In this document: one piece after another, positions 1 through 8,640 of the stretch
Layout: each line of letters begins with the position of its first letter
How positions within the stretch are numbered: position 1 is the stretch's first letter
From: CAYVFC01 sp964450715
GTDB taxonomy: Bacteria > Myxococcota_A > Polyangia > Polyangiales > JAFGIB01
Assembly (NCBI GenBank): GCA_964450715.1
Contig: CAYVFC010000015.1
Location: 1-64,000 of the forward strand
Reading direction: 5' to 3'
Length of the DNA: 64,000 nucleotides
Program-made: the position numbers and the translations under genes
Notes under the pieces: model-generated
What the model was told of the DNA's origin: nothing
Databases searched by the model: none
What the model saw: only the letters and a program-made list of their open reading frames with translations

Positions 1-50
1 AGTCAAGACCCCGCCAGGACTTTTTGAGAAGTTACGCTAACTGATCGGCA

Positions 51-974
51 TTGCTTCTAGCGGCCGCGCTGCTGCTCGCGGGCTGCCGCGACCGCTCGGA
101 GGTCACCGTCTTCTGCGCGGCCAGCCTGCACCCGGTGCTCGCGGACGCCGCCGCGCGCTTCGAGCGCGAGCAGCGCGACCACGCGGTGAGCCTGCAGCCG
201 AGCGGTTCGCTGGTGGCCGCTCGCAAGCTGGTGGAGCTGGGCATGAAGGCCGACCTGATCGCCGTGGCCGACGCGGATATCATCGACCGCATGCTGGCGC
301 CCGGGCACGCGACCTGGAATCTTCTACCGGTGGCCAACGAGATGGTGATCGCCCACCGCGACCACAGCCCCTTCACCGACCGTATCTCCACCGACGACTG
401 GCGCGAGTATTTGCTGCGGGAGGAGGTTCGTTTGGGCTGCACCGACCCGGATACCGCTCCGCTCGGCTACCGGACACTCTTCACCTGGCAGCTGGCCGGG
501 TACCTGGCGAACGAGCCCGGCCTGGCGAACCGACTGCGCGCCCGCTGCGCTCCCCGGCATGTGGCGCCGGACGAAGAAGAGCTGGTCAAGCTGCTGGAGG
601 CGCGGGCCATCGACTATGCCTTCATCTATCGCTCGACCGCGGACAGCCACCACCTCAAGGTAACGGCGCTGCCGCCGCAGGCGAACTTGTCGCGCCCCGA
701 GCTAGCCGACCAGTATGCAGCGGCGAGCGTGGAGATACGCATGTCGAGGAACGAGAAGACGACGATGCGCGGCCGACCCATCGTCTACGGCCTCACCATC
801 CCCGAGAAGGCGCCCAACCGGAAGGGAGCGGTGGCCTTCACCGCCTTCCTGCTCGGAGAGCAGGGACGCCAGGCTTTCGAACGCGCCGGTTTCCGCCCCC
901 TGGCCCCGGCGCCTTGCCGCAGATGCGATACGCTACCCGAACCGTTGCGGCCCCTGGTAGCGAAGACCCCATGA
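51..974 (+). CDS. WtpA-like tungstate/molybdate ABC transporter substrate-binding lipoprotein
   Basis: Predicted periplasmic oxyanion receptor that delivers tungstate or molybdate to the permease encoded next. The 307-residue product opens with a short hydrophobic segment ending in a lipobox (LAGC, Cys12). It then shows the ModA/WtpA pattern: FCAASLHPVL near residue 22, and a SGSLVAARKLVELG stretch followed by KADL, which in this family lines the oxyanion site. The start is a TTG at 51 because an in-frame TGA lies at 42-44. The lipoprotein signal lacks the usual basic N-terminus, so the true 5' end may be altered near the window edge. The stop overlaps the next start (ATGA), so the genes are translationally coupled. 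WtpA rather than classical ModA is favoured by the ARK..ELG.KAD motif; substrate preference cannot be read from sequence. Confidence 0.8.
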   Translation: MLLAAALLLAGCRDRSEVTVFCAASLHPVLADAAARFEREQRDHAVSLQPSGSLVAARKLVELGMKADLIAVADADIIDRMLAPGHATWNLLPVANEMVIAHRDHSPFTDRISTDDWREYLLREEVRLGCTDPDTAPLGYRTLFTWQLAGYLANEPGLANRLRARCAPRHVAPDEEELVKLLEARAIDYAFIYRSTADSHHLKVTALPPQANLSRPELADQYAAASVEIRMSRNEKTTMRGRPIVYGLTIPEKAPNRKGAVAFTAFLLGEQGRQAFERAGFRPLAPAPCRRCDTLPEPLRPLVAKTP

Positions 975-2203
975 ATCCCTCTAAACGGCACGCCGCCAGC
1001 GCGGTCCTCTTTCTGGCCCTGCTGCACCTGGCGATCGACCAGCTCCCCGGACCTCCCCTATCGCGGCCGATGAGCGCCGTGCTCTTCGCCACCAACCTCT
1101 ACGTCCTTTACAGCGCCTCGGTCGCGCTGCGGGGCCGGCCTTTTCGCTCGCTGGCGCTGTTCGTAGCCGGGTACCTGGCGCTGTTCGGCCTGACCATGGT
1201 GGTGCTGGGCAAGGAGCCGCTCTTTATCCTGCTGGTGATCGCCTACGCCAGCGTGTTCGCTTCGCCGGTGCTGCTCGGCTTCTTCGGCCTGTTCGTGCTC
1301 TGCTTCGTCATTTTCCAGCCCTACGGCTTCGAGACCTTCATTCCCCTGGCGCTCGTATATGCGGTGCTGTGGCGCGCGCGCGGCCGGGCCGTCTCCCGCT
1401 TCGCGCTGGCCTGCCTGGCGGCCGGTTTGCTGGGCTTCTTCCTGGTGCTCTTTCCCATCGTCCACCTCGCCTTGCAGGACTCGGCGCAGACGCTCTGGCA
1501 CGCCTTTCTGCAGCCGCAGGTACGTAAGGCCATCGGGCTGAGCCTGCTGTCTTCCGCCATCACCACCCTACTCATCGCGCTCTGGGGCATCCCCCTGGCC
1601 TATGCCCTGGCCCGGCTCGAGTTCGCAGGCAAGCGGTGGGTGGAGGCGCTTATCGACATGCCCATCCTGGTGCCGCAATCGGTGGCCGGCATCGCGTTGA
1701 TCGGGCTGCTCGGACCGGGTAGCCCGGTCGGGCGCTGGCTGGAGTCGATGCAGCTCGGCGTCTCCGGAACGCTGGCCGGCCTGGTGGTCGCCCAAATCTT
1801 CGTGGCTTCGCCCTTCCTGATCAAGACGGCCATGACCGCCTTCGAGGGCGTCTCGCCCTCGCTGGAGCTGGTCTCGCGCAGCCTGGGCGCCTCGGCGGCC
1901 GGCACCTTCCTGCGTATCACCCTTCCGCTGGCCTCGCGCGGCATCCTGGTCGGCTCGGCGCTCTGCTTCGCCAGGGCCATCAGCGAATTCGGCTGCGTGA
2001 TCCTCTTCGCCAGCTCGCCGGTGAGCGCCCCGGTGCTGGTGCACACGGAGTTCCTGCGGGCAGGGGCAGCGGAGAGCCGCCCCATCGCGGTGGTACTGCT
2101 CGTCATCTGTCTCTGGTTCTTCCTGCTGCTCCGTTTCGGGCGCGATCTGCTCCCCTTCTCCCGAGCCTCGACTCCGACCTCCGGCCGCGAGGCGACGGGA
2201 TGA
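971..2203 (+). CDS. ABC transporter permease, tungstate/molybdate type
   Basis: Integral membrane permease of the same importer, 410 residues. The first roughly 170 residues form several extra hydrophobic helices. The second half is a standard binding-protein-dependent permease domain, with an EAA-type coupling loop near residue 305-330 (SRSLGASAAGTFLRITLP) that should dock on the ATPase. Permeases of this family are usually about 230-280 residues, so the N-terminal membrane extension is unusual. The ATG at 971 was chosen because it overlaps the upstream stop in an ATGA arrangement. An earlier in-frame start at 914 would lie inside the binding-protein gene. Its own stop overlaps the ATPase start in another ATGA. 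Confidence 0.85.
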   Translation: MNPSKRHAASAVLFLALLHLAIDQLPGPPLSRPMSAVLFATNLYVLYSASVALRGRPFRSLALFVAGYLALFGLTMVVLGKEPLFILLVIAYASVFASPVLLGFFGLFVLCFVIFQPYGFETFIPLALVYAVLWRARGRAVSRFALACLAAGLLGFFLVLFPIVHLALQDSAQTLWHAFLQPQVRKAIGLSLLSSAITTLLIALWGIPLAYALARLEFAGKRWVEALIDMPILVPQSVAGIALIGLLGPGSPVGRWLESMQLGVSGTLAGLVVAQIFVASPFLIKTAMTAFEGVSPSLELVSRSLGASAAGTFLRITLPLASRGILVGSALCFARAISEFGCVILFASSPVSAPVLVHTEFLRAGAAESRPIAVVLLVICLWFFLLLRFGRDLLPFSRASTPTSGREATG

Positions 2204-2916
2204 GGCTCGAGCTGCGAAAGGTTTGTTGCCGCTTCGGCGATTTTTCCTTGAAGGATATATCTCTTAATCTGGATGAGAGGCAGTACTGGGTACTGCTCGG
2301 CCCCAGCGGCAGCGGCAAGACGCTGCTCTTGCAGACCATCGCCGGCTTCCACCCGCCCGATTCGGGACAGCTCCTGCTGGACGGCCGCGACGCCACCCAT
2401 CAGGCGCCGGAAGAGCGGGGGCTGGGCCTGGTCTTCCAGCAGGCAGCGCTCTTCGAGCACATGAGCGTGGTCGACAACATCGCCTATGGGCTGCGAGTAC
2501 GCCGGGTAAATTCCCAGCAACGCGCGAGCCGGATCGAGCGCATGGTGGAGACGCTCGGGCTGGGCCCGGTCCTCTCCCGGCCGGTGGCCACGCTCAGCGG
2601 AGGCGAGGCGCAACGCGTGGCCATCGCCCGCGCGCTGGCCATCGAGCCCGGGTTGCTGCTGCTGGACGAGCCGTTGAGCATGCTCGATCACAACACCCGG
2701 CTGGAGCTGCGCGAGCAGCTGCGCAGGATCCATCGCGAGCTGGGGACCACCGTGCTGCACGTTACCCACAGCCGCGACGAGGCGCGCGCCCTGGGCGACC
2801 ACCTGGCGGTGATGGTCGACGGCAGGGTGATCCAGGCCGGAGACTGCGAGCGGGTCTTCGGCGCGCCCTGCGACGCTTCCGTGGCCTCGTTCCTGGGAGT
2901 TTCAGCCGAGAAATAG
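2200..2916 (+). CDS. ABC transporter ATP-binding protein, tungstate/molybdate type
   Basis: Cytoplasmic ATPase that powers the importer, 238 residues, one nucleotide-binding domain. Visible motifs are the Walker A GPSGSGKT, the Q-loop LVFQQ, the signature LSGGEAQRVAIARAL, the Walker B LLLLDEP and the H-loop HVTHS. The C-terminal Mop/TOBE domain that ModC proteins use for oxyanion sensing is absent, which fits the short WtpC-like form. The start overlaps the permease stop by four bases. The next gene begins three bases after the stop, so all five genes from 51 to 5447 look like one transcript. Confidence 0.9.
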   Translation: MRLELRKVCCRFGDFSLKDISLNLDERQYWVLLGPSGSGKTLLLQTIAGFHPPDSGQLLLDGRDATHQAPEERGLGLVFQQAALFEHMSVVDNIAYGLRVRRVNSQQRASRIERMVETLGLGPVLSRPVATLSGGEAQRVAIARALAIEPGLLLLDEPLSMLDHNTRLELREQLRRIHRELGTTVLHVTHSRDEARALGDHLAVMVDGRVIQAGDCERVFGAPCDASVASFLGVSAEK

Positions 2917-2919
2917 CCA

Positions 2920-3984
2920 GTGCAACCCGAACGTATACCCCTGAGCAAGGTCTTCGACGTGCCCTTCCTCTCGCTGGACGGCACCAGCATCGAGATGGCC
3001 TCGCTTCTCTTTCTCTTTCTGGCCGTGCTGCTCGCGACCGGCGTCCGCCGGCGCCGGCAGCTGGTCCGGCACGTCGTGCAGGCGGTCTCGGTAGTTTTCT
3101 TTTTCTACATCGTCTATTCGTGTCTCGGCGTTTTCGGCATGATCCGCAACTCCCTGTTCGGCCTCACCCTTTTCGGCTCGGTCTACACCGAGTCCTTCTA
3201 CTGGATGTCGCTGCCGGTGCTGGTGCTCTCGGTCACCCTGCTCTCGGGGCCGCTCTTCTGCGGATGGATCTGCCCTACCGGCACCATCCAGGAGCTGGCC
3301 GGCTGGCTGCGCAAACGCCTGGCCGGAAAGCGAGAGCGACCGACCCGCCGGCAGCTGCTGCTGCTGGGCGTAGCCTCCGCGCTCTTTTTGGGCCTGGTCA
3401 TCCAGCTCAGCCTGGAAAAGCAGATGTTCATCGAAGACTCGAGCCTGCACTGGGCCGCCTCGCTGCTGCTGCTCTGCTTGCTGGTGATGGCTGGCGTGAT
3501 CGACGACCGGCCTACCCGCTCGCTCAAGCTACTGAGCATCGCAGCTATCCTCTTCAGCGTATTCTCCCACCTGGTCATCACCTCGCCGGTGCACTTCGCT
3601 TTCACCTCGCGCAGCGACCCGGCCTCGGCCCTGGCCACGCTGGTCATCGCCGTGGCCTCGCTGTTCGTGATGCGCGCCTGGTGCCGCTATCTCTGTCCCT
3701 GGGGCTACCTGCTCGGAAAGCTCAACCGCTTCGCCCGCCTGGGCCTTCTGGTTCGCGATAGCGAATGCAACGCCTGCCGGGATTGCAACCGGGTCTGCGA
3801 TGCGGGCGCCATCGACAAGGGCGCGGTCCGGGTGGAGGATTGCCAGCTCTGCTTCGCCTGCGTGGACGCCTGCCCGACGCGCGCCATCGAAGTGGTGGAC
3901 CGCTGGCGGGGCGGAGAGCAGGCCCGGGCCGGGCAAGAAGCGGAGCCCGACCGCGAGCAGACCGCGGAGGTCGAGAGCTCATGA
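2920..3984 (+). CDS. NapH/CcoG-like membrane 4Fe-4S binding protein
   Basis: Membrane electron-transfer protein of 354 residues starting at GTG. About five hydrophobic helices are followed by two polyferredoxin-type clusters. The membrane part carries the paired CGWICPTG and CRYLCPWG motifs typical of NapH/NosR/CcoG proteins. The C-terminal domain has CNACRDCNRVC and CQLCFACVDACP, each a CxxCxxCxxxC set for one 4Fe-4S cluster. In known systems such proteins pass quinol electrons to a periplasmic or membrane redox enzyme. Here it sits between a tungstate-type transporter and a PQQ-like propeller and overlaps the latter by an ATGA. That suggests a redox role linked to a W/Mo enzyme, but no such enzyme is encoded in the window. 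Confidence 0.8.
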   Translation: MQPERIPLSKVFDVPFLSLDGTSIEMASLLFLFLAVLLATGVRRRRQLVRHVVQAVSVVFFFYIVYSCLGVFGMIRNSLFGLTLFGSVYTESFYWMSLPVLVLSVTLLSGPLFCGWICPTGTIQELAGWLRKRLAGKRERPTRRQLLLLGVASALFLGLVIQLSLEKQMFIEDSSLHWAASLLLLCLLVMAGVIDDRPTRSLKLLSIAAILFSVFSHLVITSPVHFAFTSRSDPASALATLVIAVASLFVMRAWCRYLCPWGYLLGKLNRFARLGLLVRDSECNACRDCNRVCDAGAIDKGAVRVEDCQLCFACVDACPTRAIEVVDRWRGGEQARAGQEAEPDREQTAEVESS

Positions 3985-5447
3985 ACCGATCGCCCGTCGC
4001 CTGGTTCTGTTTTGCAGTCTCTATTGCAGCGCCCGCCTCGGCCGACTGGCGGCAGAGCCGGGCCGACGAGCGCTGCAGCGGCGCGGCGCCCTCCCTTCAC
4101 GCCCCGGAGAGCGGCGAGCCGCGGACCTGGAGCTTCGACGGCAGCGGTCGGGTCTGGGGCTACCGGCCGGGAATGACGGTCTGGTCCTCGCCCGCCATCG
4201 CCGAGGTCAAGGGACGTGCGGTACTGGCGGCGGGCAGCTACGACAGCAAGCTGTACTGCCTGGACGCGGCCAACGGCGAGCCGCTCTGGAGCTTTACCGC
4301 CGGCGCGCCCATCTCTTCGACCCCGGCCTTCTGGAACGACGGGCGGAAGGTGTGGCTCTTTGTCGCGGCCGAGGACCGGCTGGTATACGCGCTACACGCC
4401 GACACCGGCCGCAAGCTGTGGGTACACGAGGTCCAGAAGTATCGGCCTACCCTGGGCGGCGCGCGCCTGGGCGCCCCGGCCGTGGGCCGGGCGGGCGGGC
4501 GCGACGCGGTCTTCGTCTCCTACTGGGTATGGGACAGCTCGCTGGAGCACAGCCTGCAGCGGGCAGGGGTGACCGCGCTCGATGCGCGCGAAGGCCGGCG
4601 CATCTGGAGCGCGCAGTTGGGTGACAACCAGATGACCGATCCGCTCTACGTCGAACGGGGCCCGCAAGACAAGGGCGCACTGTACCTGGGCTCTCACAAC
4701 GGGGTGCTCTACGCGCTCGACGCCGATAACGGCCGGGTGCTCTGGCAGCACCGGGAGCTGGACGCCATCCGCGCCCCGCCCGCCTTCGCGGCCGGCGAAG
4801 CCTCGACCGCTGCAAGCCCTGCTCTGGTGATCGTCGCCTCCAAGTACGGAATGGTCCGCGGTCTGCGGGCGGTCGATGGAAAGGAGCGCTGGAAATACAA
4901 GACCGGCGACCGCATCACCGGCTCGCCCGCGGTGTATAGGCGGGACGGCGCCGCCTACGCGGTCGTCGGCTCCTACGACCGCCACCTGTACGTGCTTCAC
5001 GCTCGCGATGGCCGCTTGAAGTGGCGCCACCGGGCGCGCGCCGGCATCTACTCGTCAGCCGCGTTGGCGCTGGACCATCGCCAGCCGCTGATCCTGTTCT
5101 CGGCCTGGGACCACGCCTTGCATGCCGTATCCCCGAAGGACGGGAGCCTGCTCTTCAGCCGCTTTACCGGTCGACCCCTCTGGGAGGTCGCCGGCCTGGA
5201 CGAGAGCAACTGGTCGTCGCCCTCGGTGGCGAGCGTCGGCGGGACCTGGATGGCATTTGCCGGCAGCTACGACGGCCGGCTTCGCGGCTTCCGTCTCGAG
5301 CAGCGAGACGACACCCCGCCGCCGCGCCGCTCCAACCTGGCCTTCTGGCTCTCCTTTCCGGTGGTGCTCGGGCTGGTCGGGCTGCTGTCGCTGGCGCTGA
5401 CCGGCCGCTACCGACGACGGCGGCGTAACCTCGACCACAACCAGTAG
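3981..5447 (+). CDS. Membrane-anchored PQQ-like beta-propeller protein
   Basis: Exported protein of 488 residues: signal peptide ending around ASA (residue 22), a series of PQQ-type beta-propeller blades, then a hydrophobic helix near residue 455-475 and an Arg-rich cytoplasmic tail. Blades repeat the pattern YALDADNGRVLW, with variants such as LHADTGRKLWV and LDAREGRRIWS. The Asp/Asn and Trp docking residues are present in most blades. No dehydrogenase active-site motif was recognised, so a scaffold or sensor role is as likely as an enzyme. The start at 3981 overlaps the upstream stop and gives a clean signal peptide. The last 40 bases overlap the convergent ankyrin gene, and both products end in five arginines encoded by the same bases on opposite strands. 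Confidence 0.8.
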   Translation: MNRSPVAWFCFAVSIAAPASADWRQSRADERCSGAAPSLHAPESGEPRTWSFDGSGRVWGYRPGMTVWSSPAIAEVKGRAVLAAGSYDSKLYCLDAANGEPLWSFTAGAPISSTPAFWNDGRKVWLFVAAEDRLVYALHADTGRKLWVHEVQKYRPTLGGARLGAPAVGRAGGRDAVFVSYWVWDSSLEHSLQRAGVTALDAREGRRIWSAQLGDNQMTDPLYVERGPQDKGALYLGSHNGVLYALDADNGRVLWQHRELDAIRAPPAFAAGEASTAASPALVIVASKYGMVRGLRAVDGKERWKYKTGDRITGSPAVYRRDGAAYAVVGSYDRHLYVLHARDGRLKWRHRARAGIYSSAALALDHRQPLILFSAWDHALHAVSPKDGSLLFSRFTGRPLWEVAGLDESNWSSPSVASVGGTWMAFAGSYDGRLRGFRLEQRDDTPPPRRSNLAFWLSFPVVLGLVGLLSLALTGRYRRRRRNLDHNQ

Positions 5448-6517
5448 GCGAGGGCGAGAAAGGGGACCGCTAGAAAGGGAAGATAACGCACCCCGGCCGG
5501 GCCGGCCGGGCGCACCGATCCCTTTCCCAGCCGGATCATACCGCGGTCGATGGGCAACTCGGCTCGCCTGGTATCGACGACCAGCTCGAGCCTGCCCACC
5601 CGGGCTCGCCCGAGCGCGACCTGGATATCGACCGGGTGCTCGCCCTCGGCCACCTCGGGCCGGCGCCCGAGCTCGATGCCGATGCGCTGCATCTCTCCCG
5701 GAGAGAGGCGCGAGAGCTTGCGCGGGTGCACCAACGCCCGGGCGGCAGGGCTCGTTACCACCAGCGCCAGGTTTTCGATCTCGCAGATGGAGACGTTTCG
5801 CGCCCAGATCTCGAACCTCACGCGATCGCCCTTCAGACGTACGGACGAGCGACCGGTGTAGAAGCTCAGGCCGGAAGCCTCGGCCTGATCGAAGGCGATC
5901 ACCTCGATGGCGGTGCGGCCGTTGTGCGCGCGAATGCGGATATCCGCGCCCGCCTCGATCAAGTAGCGCGCCATCTCGGCGTTACGCGCCAGGTGCAACG
6001 GCGTTCTGCCCTGGTCGTCGACCGCCGCCAGGTCTGCTCCTGCCTCGATCAGCGCCCGGGCCACTTCCGGGTGCGCGGCCTCGTGCAGCGGGGTGGTTCC
6101 GTACCGGCTGCGCATTAAGGGCCTCGCCCCTCGCCCGAGCAGCGGCGCCACCAGCGCGGTCCGTCCGAGCATGGCGGCCCAGTGCAGCGGCGTCATGCCG
6201 ATCCGGTCGCGGGCGTTTGGATCGGCGGCCCTGTCGAGCAGCAGCCCGGCGGTTCTCGCCTCTGCTCCGAACACGGCCCAGTGAAGCGCGGTCCAGCCCT
6301 GCTCGTCGGCCTGATCGGAGGTTTCACCCCGGTCGACCAGCGTCGCAACGCGGTCCCGGTTTCCCTCGAAAGCGGCGATCTGCAGCGCTCCGGTCGGCTT
6401 CCGGCAGCAAGGACGCGGCGGATCGCCAGCACTAGCGGCGGACAGATCGCCAGCCCAGATGAGAAATGCCGTGGCGCCCCAAAAAAGAGTCGACCGGAGG
6501 GTGCGTTCCTGAGCCAT
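5408..6517 (-). CDS. Ankyrin-repeat protein with C-terminal membrane anchor
   Basis: Predicted exported protein of 369 residues. A hydrophobic N-terminal signal is followed by about five ankyrin repeats (for example GWTALHWAVFGAEARTAGLL and GMTPLHWAAMLGRTALVAPL), a beta-rich domain of about 120 residues, one transmembrane helix and an Arg5 tail. Ankyrin repeats mediate protein contacts; the partner is not evident. The second Met (6517) was preferred over 6535 because it gives a compact signal sequence. The domain order soluble-repeat, TM, Arg tail mirrors the convergent PQQ-propeller protein, whose gene it overlaps by 40 bases. Topology predicts repeats outside the cytoplasm with a short basic tail inside. 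Confidence 0.8.
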   Translation of the reverse strand: MAQERTLRSTLFWGATAFLIWAGDLSAASAGDPPRPCCRKPTGALQIAAFEGNRDRVATLVDRGETSDQADEQGWTALHWAVFGAEARTAGLLLDRAADPNARDRIGMTPLHWAAMLGRTALVAPLLGRGARPLMRSRYGTTPLHEAAHPEVARALIEAGADLAAVDDQGRTPLHLARNAEMARYLIEAGADIRIRAHNGRTAIEVIAFDQAEASGLSFYTGRSSVRLKGDRVRFEIWARNVSICEIENLALVVTSPAARALVHPRKLSRLSPGEMQRIGIELGRRPEVAEGEHPVDIQVALGRARVGRLELVVDTRRAELPIDRGMIRLGKGSVRPAGPAGVRYLPFLAVPFLALAYWLWSRLRRRRR

Positions 6518-6681
6518 TCGCGAGCAATGCGGCAACTTAAAGAACTGTAGCAGGCCGGGCAGTGCCTAGCCTTGGGTGCGCAACATTCGTACTTTACCGG
6601 GTCGGTCCGGCAATACCGGTGTATACTACAGCGCCAGCTGGAGAATCCGATCCACCTCGCGCAACGCGGAAGGAAAGCATC

Positions 6682-8532
6682 ATGAAGACGAAGCTCGACG
6701 CCGTACTCCGCCTGCTCATCCCTGTACTGGCACTGGCTCCGCTCGTTCCGACGCCCGCGAGCGCGCACTGGTGCCACGACAACTGGGACTCGGCCTTTAA
6801 TTTAACGGTCAAGCCCGAGACCGACTCGGTCACGGTTCCGGCCACCGGGTCGGCCCAGATGATCATTTGGGTACAGAACAACATGGGCTACGCGCTGGAG
6901 GCCTTCACACTCGAAGCAACCGCCACCGGCTTCACCGTCACCGTTACCCCGGACCCGCCCACGGTCGCCGGCCACCTGATGCCCGGCGAGAAGCAGCGAC
7001 ACGTGCTGACTATCAGCAAGGCCGGCGGGGACAACCTCTCGGTGGAGTCCCTCGAGTTCTTCGTCAGCTTCGACGACGTACAGAACGAGTTCGAGAGCGG
7101 GGACCAGAGCAGCATGTACGGCGACGAGGGCGCGGTCATGGTCAAGAAGAGCGACGGCTCCCTGTTTCCCGCCTTCCCCGGATCGCTGAGCGGTAACTCC
7201 CAGGCCATGCACCACCGGTTCGCCGCGCAGGCGGACTTCGGGAACACAGATACAGGCCTCAACGAGCTGCTGCAGTACTACTGCGCCGGCCGCCGATCCT
7301 GGGACCACACCAGCTCGTCGGTCATCCTGCAATACTGCACCGACACGGCCTCCACGCTCTGCTCCGACCTCGGCCTCGGCGGTCCCACCAAGTTCGATCT
7401 GCAGAGGCTCTGGGCCACCTATGAGCTGGCCATCCGCAAGAGCGAGCTCGGGGCGCGGCTGCCGGTGCTGCGCGAGCGCCTGACGTGCGGCTGCGACGAC
7501 ACGGACCTCACCTTCGTGGCCCTGGCCGCGTTCACCCTCGGCTATCTCGGTGAAGACGCCGGGGCGCGCGCGCACCTGGAGGGTATGATCTCCACCGGTA
7601 GCGCCGACCAGGCGGCCATCGCCAAGGCTTCGCTGCTGCTGATGGGCAATGCCTCCGACCTGACCGCCTACGGCGCGGAGGTGACGGGGAACATGAGCTC
7701 CGGTACCCCGCAGGTCGCCTACACGAGCGCCGCGGCGCTGGCCATCGCCGAGGGCAATGACCTGGCGGTGCAGAACGTGCTGCTACCGGCCGCCAGGTGG
7801 TACTTCCCCGAGGCCGACAGCACCCCCTTTCTGGCCTCGCACCTGCTCGGCATCGCGGCCTGGGATCGCCGCGGCTGGACGGCGGGCGCCGGCGACACGG
7901 GCACGGTCACCTTTTACGGCGAGGCGGCGACCGTGGTCACGCCGGGCGCGCCCGACTGCTCGGCCGCCTCGGTCTCGCCGCTTACCGGCGAGGTCCCGCT
8001 CACGGTCAGCCTGGACGCCGGCGGCTGCACCGATCCGGAAGGCGACAATCTGAGCTACAGCTGGACCATCGAGGGCACCGAATACACCGATGCAACGACC
8101 GACCACACCTTTGACGAGCCGGGCAACTACCTGGTCCGGCTCACGGTCACCGACGACGCGGCCGTACCGGGCGAAACCACCGTCGACTTCAACGTGGTCG
8201 TCAATCCGGTCGGCGGCGGCGAGGGCGGAACCGGCGGCAGCGCGGGCGCGGGCGGCGTCGGCGAAGCCGGAAGCGGCGGCAGCACGGATATCGGGGGCAC
8301 CGGTGGCACGGCCGGCACCAGCATGGCCGGTAGCGGCGGCATGGCTGGCTACGGCGGCAGCCTCTACGGCGGCAGCGGCGGTACCGCGGCGACCGGAACC
8401 ACCTCAACCACGCCTGACGATGGCGGCTGCGGTTGCTTGGTAGTCGCCAGCCCGGTCAGCGGGCATTCGGGTCTATTGGCCGCGCTACTGGCCGCAGCTC
8501 TTCTGCTCGTCAGGCGGCGCCGTCTGCGCTGA
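6682..8532 (+). CDS. PKD-domain surface protein with MYXO-CTERM-type sorting tail
   Basis: Secreted surface protein of 616 residues. A clear signal peptide ends near residue 30. It is followed by a beta-rich domain, a helical HEAT-like segment, a PKD domain (roughly residues 430-510, with SWTIEG and NYLVRLTVTDD strands), a Gly/Ser-rich linker of about 55 residues, and a C-terminal GCGC knot, hydrophobic helix and RRRRLR tail. The tail matches the MYXO-CTERM pattern that myxosortase-type systems process for surface anchoring. The ATG at 6682 follows an AAGGAAAG ribosome-binding site; an earlier in-frame start at 6562 would put about 40 residues before the signal. The function of the central domains is unknown. 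Confidence 0.85.
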   Translation: MKTKLDAVLRLLIPVLALAPLVPTPASAHWCHDNWDSAFNLTVKPETDSVTVPATGSAQMIIWVQNNMGYALEAFTLEATATGFTVTVTPDPPTVAGHLMPGEKQRHVLTISKAGGDNLSVESLEFFVSFDDVQNEFESGDQSSMYGDEGAVMVKKSDGSLFPAFPGSLSGNSQAMHHRFAAQADFGNTDTGLNELLQYYCAGRRSWDHTSSSVILQYCTDTASTLCSDLGLGGPTKFDLQRLWATYELAIRKSELGARLPVLRERLTCGCDDTDLTFVALAAFTLGYLGEDAGARAHLEGMISTGSADQAAIAKASLLLMGNASDLTAYGAEVTGNMSSGTPQVAYTSAAALAIAEGNDLAVQNVLLPAARWYFPEADSTPFLASHLLGIAAWDRRGWTAGAGDTGTVTFYGEAATVVTPGAPDCSAASVSPLTGEVPLTVSLDAGGCTDPEGDNLSYSWTIEGTEYTDATTDHTFDEPGNYLVRLTVTDDAAVPGETTVDFNVVVNPVGGGEGGTGGSAGAGGVGEAGSGGSTDIGGTGGTAGTSMAGSGGMAGYGGSLYGGSGGTAATGTTSTTPDDGGCGCLVVASPVSGHSGLLAALLAAALLLVRRRRLR

Positions 8533-8544
8533 ACGCGCGCGGCC

Positions 8545-8586
8545 ATTCGGGACCGACCGGTGGGGGCTTCCCTCCGATGCCCGAAT
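8545..8586. terminator. Inverted repeat between convergent genes
   Basis: Seven-base arms ATTCGGG (8545-8551) and CCCGAAT (8580-8586) lie in the 108-base gap between two convergent genes. Position suggests a shared transcription end, but the 28-base loop is long and no T-run follows, so this is a weak call. Confidence 0.25.
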
Positions 8587-8640
8587 TGCGAAAGGTTCGC
8601 GAATATCACCTCAATTCAGGGGAAGATAGCAACTCCGTAA

